This document shows positions 42,774 through 52,267 of a stretch of DNA of 64,000 nt, one piece after another. Position numbers and translations under genes: made by a program. Where the stretch lies: positions 248,001 through 312,000 of the forward strand of contig NZNV01000001.1 of the NCBI GenBank assembly GCA_002695025.1. The letters are read 5' to 3'. Positions within the stretch are counted from its first letter, which is position 1, and every line of letters begins with the position of its first letter. The DNA is from Owenweeksia sp. GTDB lineage: Bacteria > Bacteroidota > Bacteroidia > Flavobacteriales > Schleiferiaceae. The notes below the pieces were generated by a model that worked only from the letters and a program-made list of their open reading frames with translations, had not been told where the DNA came from and made no database searches.

Positions 42774-44572
42774 AAACGGGAAACCTTATAAGTTGTTGAT
42801 AATCCGTTTTCTAAATAAACTTTAACCAGGTACAGCCCCGATACCAGTTTGTCAGATGAAATGGAAATCCCTGATACGGACTCGCTTAAGTTTTTGTTTT
42901 CTAAAGGTTTACCGCTAAGATTGTAGATAGAATACCCGGAAATATTAACCTCTGGAGAGCTTATCCTTAATTGGCCACCATGAGCAAATTCGTAGGTTCC
43001 GCTAATAGCAAGTTCACCACTATTTACTTCATCCAGGCCAATGGAGATGTCCAAAATGTTTCGCCTTGCAAAGGCGTCTACTATAATCTTACGGTTTACT
43101 CCGCCATTCAATGCCTGGTCCGCTTCTACTACAAACATGGCCATCTGAGGCATGGTAGTGTTCTGGCTAAGGCTGAAGATGGCCTCCATTACCATTTCGT
43201 CCGTGGTATTTCTGCCCAGCAGCCCGTAGATCTCCATGAGGGCGGAAGCAAAAATGTCCGTATGCGCATATATGTTGGATGAAAAATTCAGTTGAGTGTA
43301 ATTCTTGGTGCTTTCCACCATCCGGCCATTCCAGTACTCATTATGGCCATCCCAGGAAAAGACCTGTTCCTTGTTAAAATTATTAATACTCCTGGAGTAA
43401 GATGCCGCAAAATAGTCGCCCAGTGATTCTTCGATGGTGTTACGCTCTATGGACCCGTTATTATTGCCTGTGGCAGCCAATACATACGCATGCATATACT
43501 CATGAACGATTACATCCGCATCTTCGGCATCATCAACGCCTCCTTCACCCATTAATATGCGGTAGGGCTGGGATGAGGTGTTAAAATACGAGTTGTCACC
43601 GCCATTTAAGGCATGTGGATCCACATGAATAGTATAGCCGGGAAGGTTGGCGAAACCCAGTGCATCAAGGTGCTGTTTATGGTTGGAGATGTGGTAGATC
43701 ACGTTTACATCTTCAAAACCGGCCTGGCTGCGGGTGTAATTGAACTGGCCGGTAGTACTGGTCACCGGAGCCAGATTAGGGCTATCCATATCCGAGATCT
43801 CCACAAAGTCATTTTTTAAGATAAACATCCCATTCTCATAGGTGGCCGTAAACGATTTCAATTTGCGCTGGGTGTTCAACGCTAAGATATCAGCATCATT
43901 ATTATCAATAAAAGGCGGGCCGTAATTAACCTGGGCGGTTGTTAAGGGATCGGGTTCAAAAACATATCCGGTAACGGTGGTATCGTTCGATCCGGCCATG
44001 TGATGCCTTTTGATCTTATCTATAGTATAAAGGGGGCCATTATCCGTATAAATAACTTCCTCGTGTAATTTGTTTTCTGTAGCTATTTCCACCTTGCGGG
44101 CAGGTATCAGCCGGTTCTCGGATATTACCCATACCTTTTCATCTGTTTGCACCTGATCGGCTCCCTGTTGGGTTCGTATCCTGTCAGCTATAGGAGCGGG
44201 AAAACTTTCTTCTGTTGCAAGGAGGGAGGGAAGCTGGGTACGGATTATCCGATTCACCTGTTGGCCGTTCCGGGAAACAATGGTGTGTACATCACTGCCG
44301 TAAACAGCGGTACCCTTATAGGTAATGGTATAATGATAATGGGTGGCGGTTTTACTCTCTATAACCAAACCGGCCTTCAGGTCAAAGCCTGCAGGTAGTT
44401 GCAGCTGCTGAAGCGTAAAATCCAACGGACTATCCTCAAAAAGAGGAGATTCAAGTTGCAAGACCTGGTCAGGTGCTGAAGGGAACTGATCCTGGGTGAG
44501 ATCCATATCCTTTTGAGCGTAAAGCGCAGAGGAGATCAGAAAGCTAAGGAAGGTTGATAATACTTCTTTCAT
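42770..44572 (-). CDS. Secreted thermolysin-like (M4-type) metallopeptidase with T9SS domain
   Basis: From ATG 44572 the 600-residue protein has a signal peptide (MKEVLSTFLSFLISSALYAQK) and a propeptide of about 230 residues. The zinc site is HEYMH at 357-361 with Glu381 in IEESLGDYF, an HExxHx19E spacing that matches thermolysin. The C-terminus is a type A sorting domain (YSIYNLSGKPLENKN, LVSGLYLVKVY). It should be exported by T9SS and degrade proteins outside the cell. The frame extends upstream to 44671, but that part overlaps the YigZ-like gene. It is the last gene of an operon with ribD, eamA-like and yigZ-like genes. Confidence 0.9.
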   Translation of the reverse strand: MKEVLSTFLSFLISSALYAQKDMDLTQDQFPSAPDQVLQLESPLFEDSPLDFTLQQLQLPAGFDLKAGLVIESKTATHYHYTITYKGTAVYGSDVHTIVSRNGQQVNRIIRTQLPSLLATEESFPAPIADRIRTQQGADQVQTDEKVWVISENRLIPARKVEIATENKLHEEVIYTDNGPLYTIDKIKRHHMAGSNDTTVTGYVFEPDPLTTAQVNYGPPFIDNNDADILALNTQRKLKSFTATYENGMFILKNDFVEISDMDSPNLAPVTSTTGQFNYTRSQAGFEDVNVIYHISNHKQHLDALGFANLPGYTIHVDPHALNGGDNSYFNTSSQPYRILMGEGGVDDAEDADVIVHEYMHAYVLAATGNNNGSIERNTIEESLGDYFAASYSRSINNFNKEQVFSWDGHNEYWNGRMVESTKNYTQLNFSSNIYAHTDIFASALMEIYGLLGRNTTDEMVMEAIFSLSQNTTMPQMAMFVVEADQALNGGVNRKIIVDAFARRNILDISIGLDEVNSGELAISGTYEFAHGGQLRISSPEVNISGYSIYNLSGKPLENKNLSESVSGISISSDKLVSGLYLVKVYLENGLSTTYKVSRF

Positions 44573-44582
44573 ACCAGTAAAA

Positions 44583-45191
44583 TTACAAAATAACCACTTC
44601 ATGATAAGATTCAATCCGATCCATAACCTCCCGGGCCTTGCTCTTGCGCACACCCAGTGTATAACCGGCATCGGCTTTCATATCCTCTCCCACTATGTCA
44701 AGTTCGTGATCCTTTATCAATCGCATAATATCATTGGTGAGCTTGTAGGGGAATCGTATACGGATGGTTTCAGTTATATATACGGTACGTTTTACAGCAT
44801 TGTCTAAAGCCAGGGCTGCAGCATTTTTATAGGCATTGATGAGACCGGAAACGCCCAGTTTGGTTCCCCCAAAGTAACGCACCACCACTACCATTACGTT
44901 CCAGACCTCGCAGGACTGTATCTGGTTGAAAATAGGCATACCCGCTGAATTGTTGGGTTCGCCATCATCATTGGCCCTTATCTGAGGGTCTTCTGGATTA
45001 ATGCGGTAGGCAAAACAATGGTGGCGAGCATCGTGGAACTCCTTTTTTAGCTGATCCAGCTTCTCCTTGCTTTCCTCTACCGTTTGCACCGGAAAAGCAA
45101 ATCCCAGGAATTTACTGCCACGGTCTTTAAACTCCCCGCGGCCTGCGGAATGCAAAGCGGTAAAAAAGTCTTCTTTAAGTGGTTCGTGCAT
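44583..45191 (-). CDS. IMPACT/YigZ family protein
   Basis: The 202-residue protein has the UPF0029 N-terminal domain: DRGSKFLGFAFPVQTVEES, HDARHHCFAYRI, DDGEPNNSAGMPIFNQI and YFGGTKLGVSGLI are hallmark segments. The C-terminal ferredoxin-like part (RFPYKLTNDIMRLIKDH) follows. The family is linked to translation control (IMPACT) and proline peptide handling, but the bacterial role is not settled. It lies three bases after the DMT exporter gene. Confidence 0.93.
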   Translation of the reverse strand: MHEPLKEDFFTALHSAGRGEFKDRGSKFLGFAFPVQTVEESKEKLDQLKKEFHDARHHCFAYRINPEDPQIRANDDGEPNNSAGMPIFNQIQSCEVWNVMVVVVRYFGGTKLGVSGLINAYKNAAALALDNAVKRTVYITETIRIRFPYKLTNDIMRLIKDHELDIVGEDMKADAGYTLGVRKSKAREVMDRIESYHEVVIL

Positions 45192-45194
45192 GGA

Positions 45195-46067
45195 CTAAGC
45201 AGAATTGCCAAAAGCTATCAGGATAATGGCAATAAAGGAGAGCAAGATACCCACAATATTCCGGGTGCTCAAATGCTCACGAAAGCCGAAATATGCCGCC
45301 AGGGTGGACAAGGCCACTATTCCCACGTTATTCACCGGAAATACCACTGAGCTTTCCAAGCCGTTGAATTCCAAAGCCCGGAGCAGAAAATAGATGGAAC
45401 CATAGTTAGGCACGCCCAGTAGAATACCACCCCATACGTTTTTCCATTGCCAGTGTAGGTTTCCCCGTACCAGGCGGAAGATGATGAACAGGATGCCGAT
45501 AACTGCCGCCATGCCGAATACAGAGGAGGCAAAGAGGCTGTTTTCGGCCATCGGTACTTTTTCCTGTTGGTTGAACTTTAGGAAAGCATCCATACATCCA
45601 CTGGCTACAAATAACAGGATGGGCAACCAGGCCAGGGTGGGATGTTTTTTGACTTTTTCTTTTTTTCGGGTAGCGAGATACACCGCCAGCAGGGCCAATA
45701 GTATTCCCGTTACTTTGGAAATATTCAAAGCTTCATTATAGTAATATAAACCGAAGAGAACGGGAATGATGAGTGACATTTTCACCGCTACGGATGCCAC
45801 AGATACACCGATCTTCTGCGAAACAAAGGCTATGATCTGGAACAGGGTAATGAAGAGAAAACCGAGTATGACCACACTGGTAAACCACTTATAGTGGATG
45901 ATATCCCAGGGCATGGTGATCGAACCCTGTTGCAGTGTACCCACGCTATAGGCTATAAAGTAATTGATGACAATGGCCTGTAAGTTGTCTATTTTCCAGC
46001 GGTCGAAAAGCTTGAAAATAACAAAGATGAGGGTAGAGCAGAAGATGCTTAGCGCCAACCAGATCAT
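45195..46067 (-). CDS. EamA/DMT-family transporter
   Basis: The 290-residue protein has ten predicted transmembrane helices in two five-helix repeats. The signatures of the second repeat (SSVVFPVNNVGIVALSTLAAYFGFREHLS) and the lysine-rich loop after helix 5 (RKKEKVKKHP) fit the drug/metabolite transporter superfamily. The substrate is unknown. Start overlaps ribD by four bases, so the two are coupled. Confidence 0.9.
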   Translation of the reverse strand: MIWLALSIFCSTLIFVIFKLFDRWKIDNLQAIVINYFIAYSVGTLQQGSITMPWDIIHYKWFTSVVILGFLFITLFQIIAFVSQKIGVSVASVAVKMSLIIPVLFGLYYYNEALNISKVTGILLALLAVYLATRKKEKVKKHPTLAWLPILLFVASGCMDAFLKFNQQEKVPMAENSLFASSVFGMAAVIGILFIIFRLVRGNLHWQWKNVWGGILLGVPNYGSIYFLLRALEFNGLESSVVFPVNNVGIVALSTLAAYFGFREHLSTRNIVGILLSFIAIILIAFGNSA

Positions 46068-47101
46068 TCCCGGAAAAGTATTTGCAAGTGATCATTTCCA
46101 ATGATTGAACTATCCATGGGTAAACCTTGGATTGAAGGGGCCAGCAATCCGCTGCCAAAGCTAACTGTTCCGGTAAATATTCGGGCTTCATCCCAGTTTC
46201 CGGATAGTATAAAGTGATGCAAGGTTTCGGCTCCTCCTTCTACGAGTATGGAAGTTATGTTCCGTTGATAGCATGCTTCCAACAGGCTGCTCATAACCAA
46301 TGCGCGATCAGTAACCCGGATAAACTCCACCGTGTTTTCGGTTCCTTCTTTTTGAAGGTTTAGAATGATGGTCTTGCTTTGTTGGTCGTAAAGATTACGG
46401 TCTTTGGCAACGCGCAAATCAGGATCAATGAGCAGGCGTACCGGGTTTTTACCCTTTGTTTCACGAACGGTCAGGGACGGGTTATCCGTGATAGCCGTTT
46501 GAGCTCCTACCAGAATAGCATCTTCCTGGACCCGCCAATGGTGTACGAGTATCTTTGCTTCCTTTCCAGTGATCCAGTTGGGGCCTTTTTCATCATCACC
46601 CCGTTCCCAGTCCAGAAAGCCATCCCGGCTTTGTGCCCACTTGAGGATGATATAAGGCCTTTTTTGAGTATGAAAAGTAAAGAAGCGTTTATTGATCTGT
46701 TGGCATTGATCGGGCAGTATCCCTTCCGTTACTTCTATGCCAGCCTTGCGCATACGTGCAATGCCCTTTCCGCTCACTTCCACAAAGGGGTCACCGGTAC
46801 CCACTACCACGCGCGGTATTTTCTTTTCAATAATGAGGTCGGAACAGGGAGGAGTACGGCCGTGGTGCGCACAGGGTTCCAGGTTTACGTATAATGTTGC
46901 TTCTCTAAGCAGGCTTTCATCTGCTACCGAACGTATGGCCATCACTTCGGCATGAGGCTCGCCTGCCTTGTGGTGCCAGCCTTCTCCTATGATCTTTCCT
47001 TGTCTTACGATCACGCTTCCCACCAAAGGATTGGGCGAGGTGGTGCCCAGTCCGTTCAAAGCCAGTTGAAGGCATCGCTGCATATATTCCTCATGCCTCA
47101 T
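46064..47101 (-). CDS. ribD: Bifunctional diaminohydroxyphosphoribosylaminopyrimidine deaminase / reductase
   Basis: The 345-residue protein has an N-terminal deaminase domain with the zinc motif HAEVMAI and EPCAHHGRTPPCSDLI, and a C-terminal reductase domain (RPYIILKWAQSRDGFLD, SILVEGGAETLHHFI). It performs two consecutive steps of riboflavin synthesis after GTP cyclohydrolase II. No other rib gene or FMN riboswitch is in the window. It follows the MFS gene by 16 bases and precedes the DMT gene with a four-base overlap. Confidence 0.96.
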   Translation of the reverse strand: MRHEEYMQRCLQLALNGLGTTSPNPLVGSVIVRQGKIIGEGWHHKAGEPHAEVMAIRSVADESLLREATLYVNLEPCAHHGRTPPCSDLIIEKKIPRVVVGTGDPFVEVSGKGIARMRKAGIEVTEGILPDQCQQINKRFFTFHTQKRPYIILKWAQSRDGFLDWERGDDEKGPNWITGKEAKILVHHWRVQEDAILVGAQTAITDNPSLTVRETKGKNPVRLLIDPDLRVAKDRNLYDQQSKTIILNLQKEGTENTVEFIRVTDRALVMSSLLEACYQRNITSILVEGGAETLHHFILSGNWDEARIFTGTVSFGSGLLAPSIQGLPMDSSIIGNDHLQILFRE

Positions 47102-47117
47102 GCGGCAAAAATAGGCT

Positions 47118-48659
47118 TTAATTTATACGGATAGTCCGGGGTTTACGGCTTATCATCAACCAGGAGATCAATGCTCCTGAAAAACACAACAATGCGCCAG
47201 TAAGGGCTACATAATTAAAGGTGCGGATAAAACTTTCTCTCACTTGTTCGGATACTTCCAGCCGCTTGCTTTCCGGCCAGTCTGCGGGAGCCGAAGTTTC
47301 CGCCAAGCGGGAGGAGCGTTCCTTTAGAGTCGTTGTTTCCTGCTCACTTAAGGAAAGGTCTGTGAGGTTGTCGGCAAAATTACCCTGGAAATACAATAAG
47401 GCAAAAGCTCCTACAATAGCCAGTACCAGTACATTGGCCAGGCGCGATACCGTATTGTTTACACCACTGGCAATACCGGCATTGGTATCGGTTACACAGT
47501 TCATCACGGCCGTGGTAAGCGGTACTACGGTAATACCCATGCCAATACCTCCCAGGGCGAGAGCAGGGAAAAAAGTGACCCAAAAATCACGGAAGCCCTC
47601 CGTTATCCCAATCCAGCTCATGGAGAGAAAGGAAATACCCGTAATAACCGGTCCTATGATAAGCGGTTTTTTAGGGCCTGCCTTATCCGTCCAGGCGCCT
47701 GCCGTACGGGACAGTACGGCTATTAGGATACCGAAAGGTAATATGGCCAGGCCAGCTTTGGTCTCGCTATAAGCTTGCACCTGTATCAGGTTAAGAGGGA
47801 TGAAGAACAGTACCAGCCCCAGGGCGCCATACACAAAAAGAGTCATGATATTGGCTCCGGTGAAGGTTTTAGAGCTAAAGAGTTCTAAAGGAAGCATGGG
47901 GTTGGAGGCCGTCTTTTCGGTCCGTATAAAAACAATAGTGAGTACTATGCCTATAGCAATGCTTAACCATATCCACCAGGCGTCAAACCCTTTTTCCGAG
48001 GCTTCTATAAAGCCAAGGGTAATAAGGCTAAGGCCCAGAACGGAGAGGATACCACCTTTCCAATCCGGGCGTATATCCTGAACCCTGGAGGGTTCTTTTA
48101 CCATCAGCAACATCAGGATACTGATAATACCCAGGGGTGCGTTGATGAAGAAGATTACGCGCCAGAGGCCAGCCTCTGCGAGGTATCCTCCCAGTACCGG
48201 CCCGAAAATAGTGGTAAACGCACTGAACATGCTCCAGGTGCCAATGGCCTTACCTCTTTCATCCTGTGGAAAGGAAGCAGTGATAATAGCAAGACTGCCG
48301 GGAACCATAAGCGCGCCACCCACACCTTGCAAACAGCGTGAGATGATCAGGAAATTACCGGAAGGAGCCAGCCCGCACACCATGCTGAAAACCGTAAACA
48401 GCACAATACCAATTATAAAGATCTTTTTCTTGCCGTATACATCACCGAGCGAACCTCCAATAAGAATAAGGGAAGCCAGGAAAAGAGTGTAACCATTTAC
48501 GATCCAAAGCAATTGGGAGCCATCCAGCTTGAGGCTGCGTTGCAATACCGGCAGAGCTACATTAAGAGCTGTACCGTCAATAAAGGCCATGCTGGAAGCG
48601 AGTATTGCCGCCACAAGGATGAGTTTCTGGTTGGATCTTGAAGGATAGGTACCTGTCAC
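47118..48659 (-). CDS. MFS transporter, DHA2 (EmrB/QacA) family
   Basis: The 513-residue protein has 14 predicted membrane helices. Typical signatures are SSMAFIDGTALNVALPVL (motif D1), GSLGDVYGKKKIFIIG (motif A) and GIGMGITVVPLTTAVMN (later helices). It exports drugs or other toxic amphiphiles with protons. The DHA2 group is defined by the 14-helix count and the conserved D. It may be the first gene of the ribD operon. A terminator precedes it. Confidence 0.92.
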   Translation of the reverse strand: MTGTYPSRSNQKLILVAAILASSMAFIDGTALNVALPVLQRSLKLDGSQLLWIVNGYTLFLASLILIGGSLGDVYGKKKIFIIGIVLFTVFSMVCGLAPSGNFLIISRCLQGVGGALMVPGSLAIITASFPQDERGKAIGTWSMFSAFTTIFGPVLGGYLAEAGLWRVIFFINAPLGIISILMLLMVKEPSRVQDIRPDWKGGILSVLGLSLITLGFIEASEKGFDAWWIWLSIAIGIVLTIVFIRTEKTASNPMLPLELFSSKTFTGANIMTLFVYGALGLVLFFIPLNLIQVQAYSETKAGLAILPFGILIAVLSRTAGAWTDKAGPKKPLIIGPVITGISFLSMSWIGITEGFRDFWVTFFPALALGGIGMGITVVPLTTAVMNCVTDTNAGIASGVNNTVSRLANVLVLAIVGAFALLYFQGNFADNLTDLSLSEQETTTLKERSSRLAETSAPADWPESKRLEVSEQVRESFIRTFNYVALTGALLCFSGALISWLMISRKPRTIRIN

Positions 48660-48700
48660 TGTATAAAGATAGAAATTAGAAGGCTAGGTACTAAAATTGG

Positions 48701-48724
48701 AAAACCCCGGGGAGACCGGGGCTT
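48701..48724 (-). terminator. Terminator between the carboxypeptidase-regulatory gene and the MFS gene
   Basis: Stem AAAGCCCCGG / CCGGGGTTTT (minus strand) with loop TCTCC. It lies 155 bases after the stop at 48880 and 41 bases before the MFS start. On the minus strand it is followed by TTTTCC. Confidence 0.7.
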
Positions 48725-48879
48725 TCACTAACACATCAAGGGAGGAAAACGTGTATATTATTAATCTTAAATAGACAGTTCAAAAAATCCGACTTGGAAT
48801 AATTTTCAACAATGTTAAGCAGAGCCGGGTGTTCCGGCAAGAGATCATCCTCAACTTTTTAGTGAACGGGCGTTTTTTT

Positions 48880-49608
48880 TTAGTCAAACTGATTAAGGAA
48901 GTTCTCCAGCTCTCTTTCTTTGATGAATTCCTGGTAGCAGCGCTGCACGGAACGCAGAAATTCATAATCGTTCATAGAGCGCATTTGCACAGGAGCATAC
49001 TTACAGTAGAACATGAAGGCCTCCATTTCTTCAAGGCTAAGGCCGGTTAACTGCACTACATTTTCACGGTTGTTGTTTTCCTCCAGTTTTTTACGGTAGG
49101 CTTCCTCGGCTTTAAGCTGGGCCAGCATGCGCAGCTGGCGGGGCTTGGAGCCAAAGAGGTTGTACAGGAATTCGGCAGGATTCTGAGGTCCGGCTTCTAT
49201 GATCCGTCCATCCTTACCCTCCAGGTCCCCGGCCTGTGGGTCACGTGGGGGTGAAAGTTCAATAGCCTTGTCTTCATTGCTGGTAAGCTTATAGGCGAAA
49301 ATACTTACCTCACTAAGCAGGTAGTTTTGTTCCTTCATACGGATCAAAACCTCCGTAAGAGCGGTGGTGGAATCGCTGTAAACGAAATAGAGGTACTGGT
49401 AGGCCATATTGGAAAACACGATGGTGTCGCCCCAATTGAGCTGTATGCTGAAATGTCCGGTCTTATCCGTTATGGTACCTTTCAGGCTGCGTTTGTTCAC
49501 CACGTGTACATCCGTGAGGGATGACTTGTTGGCATCATCAATTACCCATCCGGAAAGTTGCTGTGCGGATAATGGGAGTACCAGGGTGCAAAAAAGTAAA
49601 ACACGCAT
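48880..49608 (-). CDS. Secreted protein with CarboxypepD_reg-like N-terminal domain
   Basis: Starting at ATG 49608 the protein has a signal peptide (MRVLLFCTLVLPLSAQQ). A carboxypeptidase regulatory-like domain follows (LSGWVIDDANKSSLTDVHVV, GHFSIQLNWGDTIVFSNMAY). The rest is charged and helical (LRMLAQLKAEEAYRKKLEENNNRENV), with a helix-rich C-terminal domain (LSLEEMEAFMFYCKYAP). It is probably periplasmic. Similar proteins of about 250 residues occur in Bacteroidota with unknown role. It is divergent from ettA. Confidence 0.78.
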   Translation of the reverse strand: MRVLLFCTLVLPLSAQQLSGWVIDDANKSSLTDVHVVNKRSLKGTITDKTGHFSIQLNWGDTIVFSNMAYQYLYFVYSDSTTALTEVLIRMKEQNYLLSEVSIFAYKLTSNEDKAIELSPPRDPQAGDLEGKDGRIIEAGPQNPAEFLYNLFGSKPRQLRMLAQLKAEEAYRKKLEENNNRENVVQLTGLSLEEMEAFMFYCKYAPVQMRSMNDYEFLRSVQRCYQEFIKERELENFLNQFD

Positions 49609-49629
49609 AAACAGTTGCCCCATCTCAAT

Positions 49630-49637
49630 TATCTTTG
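49630..49637 (+). promoter_or_regulatory. Possible -7 element of ettA
   Basis: TATCTTTG matches TAnnTTTG, 66 bases before ATG 49704. The -33 box is not clear. Confidence 0.35.
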
Positions 49638-49703
49638 ATGCCGCAAAATAAACGACTTTGCCTTACAAATATTGAAACAAGAACCTCAGATTAGTTTAAA
49701 ACT

Positions 49704-51398
49704 ATGTCAGACGATAAGAAAGTGATTTTTTCCATGAGTGGTGTAAGCAAGACTTACCCCGCTTCCAATAAGACCATTCTCAAGGATATTTACCTGAGCT
49801 TTTTCTATGGTGCCAAGATCGGTATCCTGGGTTTGAACGGCTCCGGAAAGTCCACCTTGCTTAAGATCATTGCAGGAGTAGAGAAAAACTACCAGGGCAA
49901 CGTGGTCTTTTCACCCGGTTATTCGGTAGGGTACCTGGAGCAGGAGCCTCAGCTGGATGAGTCCAAAACGGTGATGGATATAGTAAAGGAAGGAGCGCAG
50001 GATATTGTGGATATCCTGGATGAGTACAATAAGATCAACGATGATTTTGGCTTGCCGGAAGTATATGAAAACCCGGATAGGATGGAAAAACTGATGGCCC
50101 GGCAGGCGGAACTGCAAGACCGTATTGATGCGACCAACGCCTGGGAACTGGAAACCACCCTTAACCGGGCTATGGATGCGCTGCGTTGCCCTGAACCCGA
50201 AACACCGATTAAAGTATTGAGCGGTGGCGAAAGAAGACGCGTAGCTCTGTGCCGCCTGCTTATCCAACAGCCTGATATTCTCTTGCTCGATGAGCCTACC
50301 AACCACCTGGATGCCGAATCGGTATTATGGCTGGAACAACATCTTCAGCAATACAAGGGAACCGTTATAGCCGTAACACACGACCGTTATTTCCTGGATA
50401 ACGTAGCCGGTTGGATACTGGAACTGGACCGTGGGGAAGGTATTCCCTGGAAAGGGAACTACTCCAGTTGGCTGGATCAGAAAACCAAACGTTTGGAACA
50501 GGAAGAAAAGCAGGCCAGTAAGCGCAGGAAAACCCTGGAGCGGGAGTTGGAGTGGGTACGTATGGGTGCCAAAGGCCGCCAGGCAAAAGGTAAAGCACGT
50601 TTGAACAATTACCAGGCTATGCTGAACCAGGAGCAGAAGGAAAAAGAAGAAAAACTGGAAATATTTATTCCCAATGGCCCACGCCTGGGAACCAACGTAA
50701 TTGAAGCCAAAGGCGTGAAGAAGGCTTTTGGTGACAAACTATTGTATGAAGATCTGAACTTTAGCCTGCCCCCGGCTGGTATTGTAGGTATCATTGGCCC
50801 CAACGGTGCCGGAAAAACTACCATCTTCCGGATGGTCATGGGGTTGGAACAACCCGATGCGGGAAGTTTTGAAGTAGGTGAGACCGTTAAGATCTCCTAC
50901 GTGGATCAATCCCATGAAAAGCTGAAGGCCGAAAAATCTATTTACGAGATCATCAGCGATGGTAACGAAGAGATTGACCTGGGTGGACGTAAGATCAATT
51001 CACGGGCCTACCTGAGCCGTTTCAACTTTGCCGGTGGCGACCAGCAGAAGAAAGTAGGCGTGCTTTCCGGTGGAGAGCGTAACCGGTTACACCTGGCCAT
51101 GGCCCTGAAGGAAGGAGGTAACGTGCTGCTGCTGGATGAACCTACCAATGACCTGGACGTAAACACTTTACGCGCCCTGGAAGAAGCTTTGGAAAATTTT
51201 GCCGGTTGTGCGGTGATCATCTCGCACGACCGTTGGTTCCTGGACCGTGTGTGTACCCATATCCTGGCTTTTGAAGGCGATTCTCAAGTGTATTACTTTG
51301 AAGGTGGCTTCTCTGATTATGAAGAGAACAAGCGTAAACGCCTGGGTGATGTGGAACCCACCAGGGTGCGGTATAAGAAGCTCCTTAAAAACGATTAG
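49704..51398 (+). CDS. ettA: Energy-dependent translational throttle protein EttA (ABC-F)
   Basis: The 564-residue soluble ABC-F protein has two ATPase domains: GLNGSGKSTLLKII and VLSGGERRRVALCRLL in the first, GPNGAGKTTIFRM and VLSGGERNRLHLA in the second. Between them is the P-site tRNA interaction arm (EQEEKQASKRRKTLERELEW). It binds the ribosomal E site and controls entry into elongation according to energy state. The two Walker B strands end LLLDEPTNHLD and LLLDEPTNDLD. It is followed by a strong terminator. Length is slightly above the E. coli form. Confidence 0.95.
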   Translation: MSDDKKVIFSMSGVSKTYPASNKTILKDIYLSFFYGAKIGILGLNGSGKSTLLKIIAGVEKNYQGNVVFSPGYSVGYLEQEPQLDESKTVMDIVKEGAQDIVDILDEYNKINDDFGLPEVYENPDRMEKLMARQAELQDRIDATNAWELETTLNRAMDALRCPEPETPIKVLSGGERRRVALCRLLIQQPDILLLDEPTNHLDAESVLWLEQHLQQYKGTVIAVTHDRYFLDNVAGWILELDRGEGIPWKGNYSSWLDQKTKRLEQEEKQASKRRKTLERELEWVRMGAKGRQAKGKARLNNYQAMLNQEQKEKEEKLEIFIPNGPRLGTNVIEAKGVKKAFGDKLLYEDLNFSLPPAGIVGIIGPNGAGKTTIFRMVMGLEQPDAGSFEVGETVKISYVDQSHEKLKAEKSIYEIISDGNEEIDLGGRKINSRAYLSRFNFAGGDQQKKVGVLSGGERNRLHLAMALKEGGNVLLLDEPTNDLDVNTLRALEEALENFAGCAVIISHDRWFLDRVCTHILAFEGDSQVYYFEGGFSDYEENKRKRLGDVEPTRVRYKKLLKND

Positions 51399-51422
51399 AA
51401 TTTGGTGAAATACCAGATCACG

Positions 51423-51447
51423 AAACCCCGCATTGCGGGGTTTTTTT
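51423..51447 (+). terminator. Rho-independent terminator of ettA
   Basis: Stem AAACCCCGC / GCGGGGTTT with loop ATT, followed by TTTT, 24 bases after the stop. Confidence 0.92.
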
Positions 51448-51454
51448 ATGCTTC

Positions 51455-51498
51455 AAGGTTTTAAAGTTGAAGGTTGAAAGTTTAAAGTTGGAGGATTG
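51455..51498. repeat. Degenerate 7-bp tandem repeat
   Basis: Four consecutive 7-mers, AAAGTTG, AAGGTTG, AAAGTTT, AAAGTTG (51463-51490), flanked by two more degenerate copies. Low-complexity runs of this kind occur between genes in Bacteroidota. No function is evident. Confidence 0.65.
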
Positions 51499-51563
51499 AA
51501 ATTAAAAGCTGGATGTAAGAAGAGTAAACTCAGCAGGTAGCGTCATGTATAATAAACTGCTAG

Positions 51564-51591
51564 CCAAAATGGTTAATAATATCCATTTTGG
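51564..51591. promoter_or_regulatory. Palindrome upstream of the AT-rich lipoprotein gene
   Basis: Perfect 9-bp inverted repeat CCAAAATGG / CCATTTTGG with a 10-base loop, followed by ATAATTTTTATATA. It ends 55 bases before the ATG at 51647. It can act as an operator or as a terminator with a weak U tract. Confidence 0.5.
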
Positions 51592-51646
51592 ATAATTTTT
51601 ATATATTGGCTCCGATTGAAAGTTAGGATACTTAACAAAAATATCA

Positions 51647-52267
51647 ATGAATGGTAATAGAGTTTTTTGGACCTTTATTTTTATAGCTGGACTAACCTTA
51701 ACTAATTGTGAAAAGGATAGGATTATTAGTAGTTGCCCACCATTTAGGGGTTCCTATTTTGATATTAAAGGAATCGCCAGTATAATACACCATTATAAAT
51801 ATACCGAGACGGCATCCCCACCCCTGGATAACAATGCTAAACTGAACTTTAGAGATTATAACGGCTTTATTCTGCGCCATTCTGTAGACTATCTGAGTTC
51901 AGTTGATAAGCAATTAGTTGCAACTGGATTTGGACAATTGTATGCGCTTAGCTGTAAGGATAATGGTAAATATGGATCTAAATCAGAAGTATATAGGGTT
52001 ATAACAATTATAACTTTAAACGATTTTAATGTAAATTATAAAAGTGGAGATACCATAAATGAATTGTTAACTCTTGCTGGCTATGATCTATCTATAGATA
52101 CATTTCTTAAATCTCGTGATACTATTAGTAATAATACCAGAGATCTGCATTTTAAGTTGAGTGAAGCACCTTCGTTAAATCCAAAATTCAAGGTTAAGGC
52201 TTTTATCGAATTAAGTACAGGTGAAAATTATTCTAAAGAATCCAATACTGTGGAGTTTTTGGATTAA
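51647..52267 (+). CDS. AT-rich orphan lipoprotein
   Basis: The 206-residue protein has a lipoprotein signal (MNGNRVFWTFIFIAGLTLTNCEKD, lipobox LTNC). The mature part contains PPFRGSYFDIKGIASI, HYKYTE and VYRVITIITLND, which may be a beta-sandwich. Its codons are AT-rich compared with its neighbours. I do not recognise a family with confidence; it has some likeness to the small Bacteroidota lipoproteins that begin CP-x-F-x-G-x-YFDI-x-GI. It stands alone between ettA and the tandem lipoproteins and may have been acquired. Confidence 0.7.
   Translation: MNGNRVFWTFIFIAGLTLTNCEKDRIISSCPPFRGSYFDIKGIASIIHHYKYTETASPPLDNNAKLNFRDYNGFILRHSVDYLSSVDKQLVATGFGQLYALSCKDNGKYGSKSEVYRVITIITLNDFNVNYKSGDTINELLTLAGYDLSIDTFLKSRDTISNNTRDLHFKLSEAPSLNPKFKVKAFIELSTGENYSKESNTVEFLD

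Noticed and set aside
48722-48879. Hairpin GCCGG/CCGGC near 48826-48840 and a T run at 48860-48880 as a terminator
   Set aside because: The stem is only five base pairs and the T run is not next to it in the right direction; the better terminator is at 48701-48724.
51455-51498. CRISPR-like repeat
   Set aside because: Units are only 7 bases, contiguous and without spacers, and there are no cas genes in the window.
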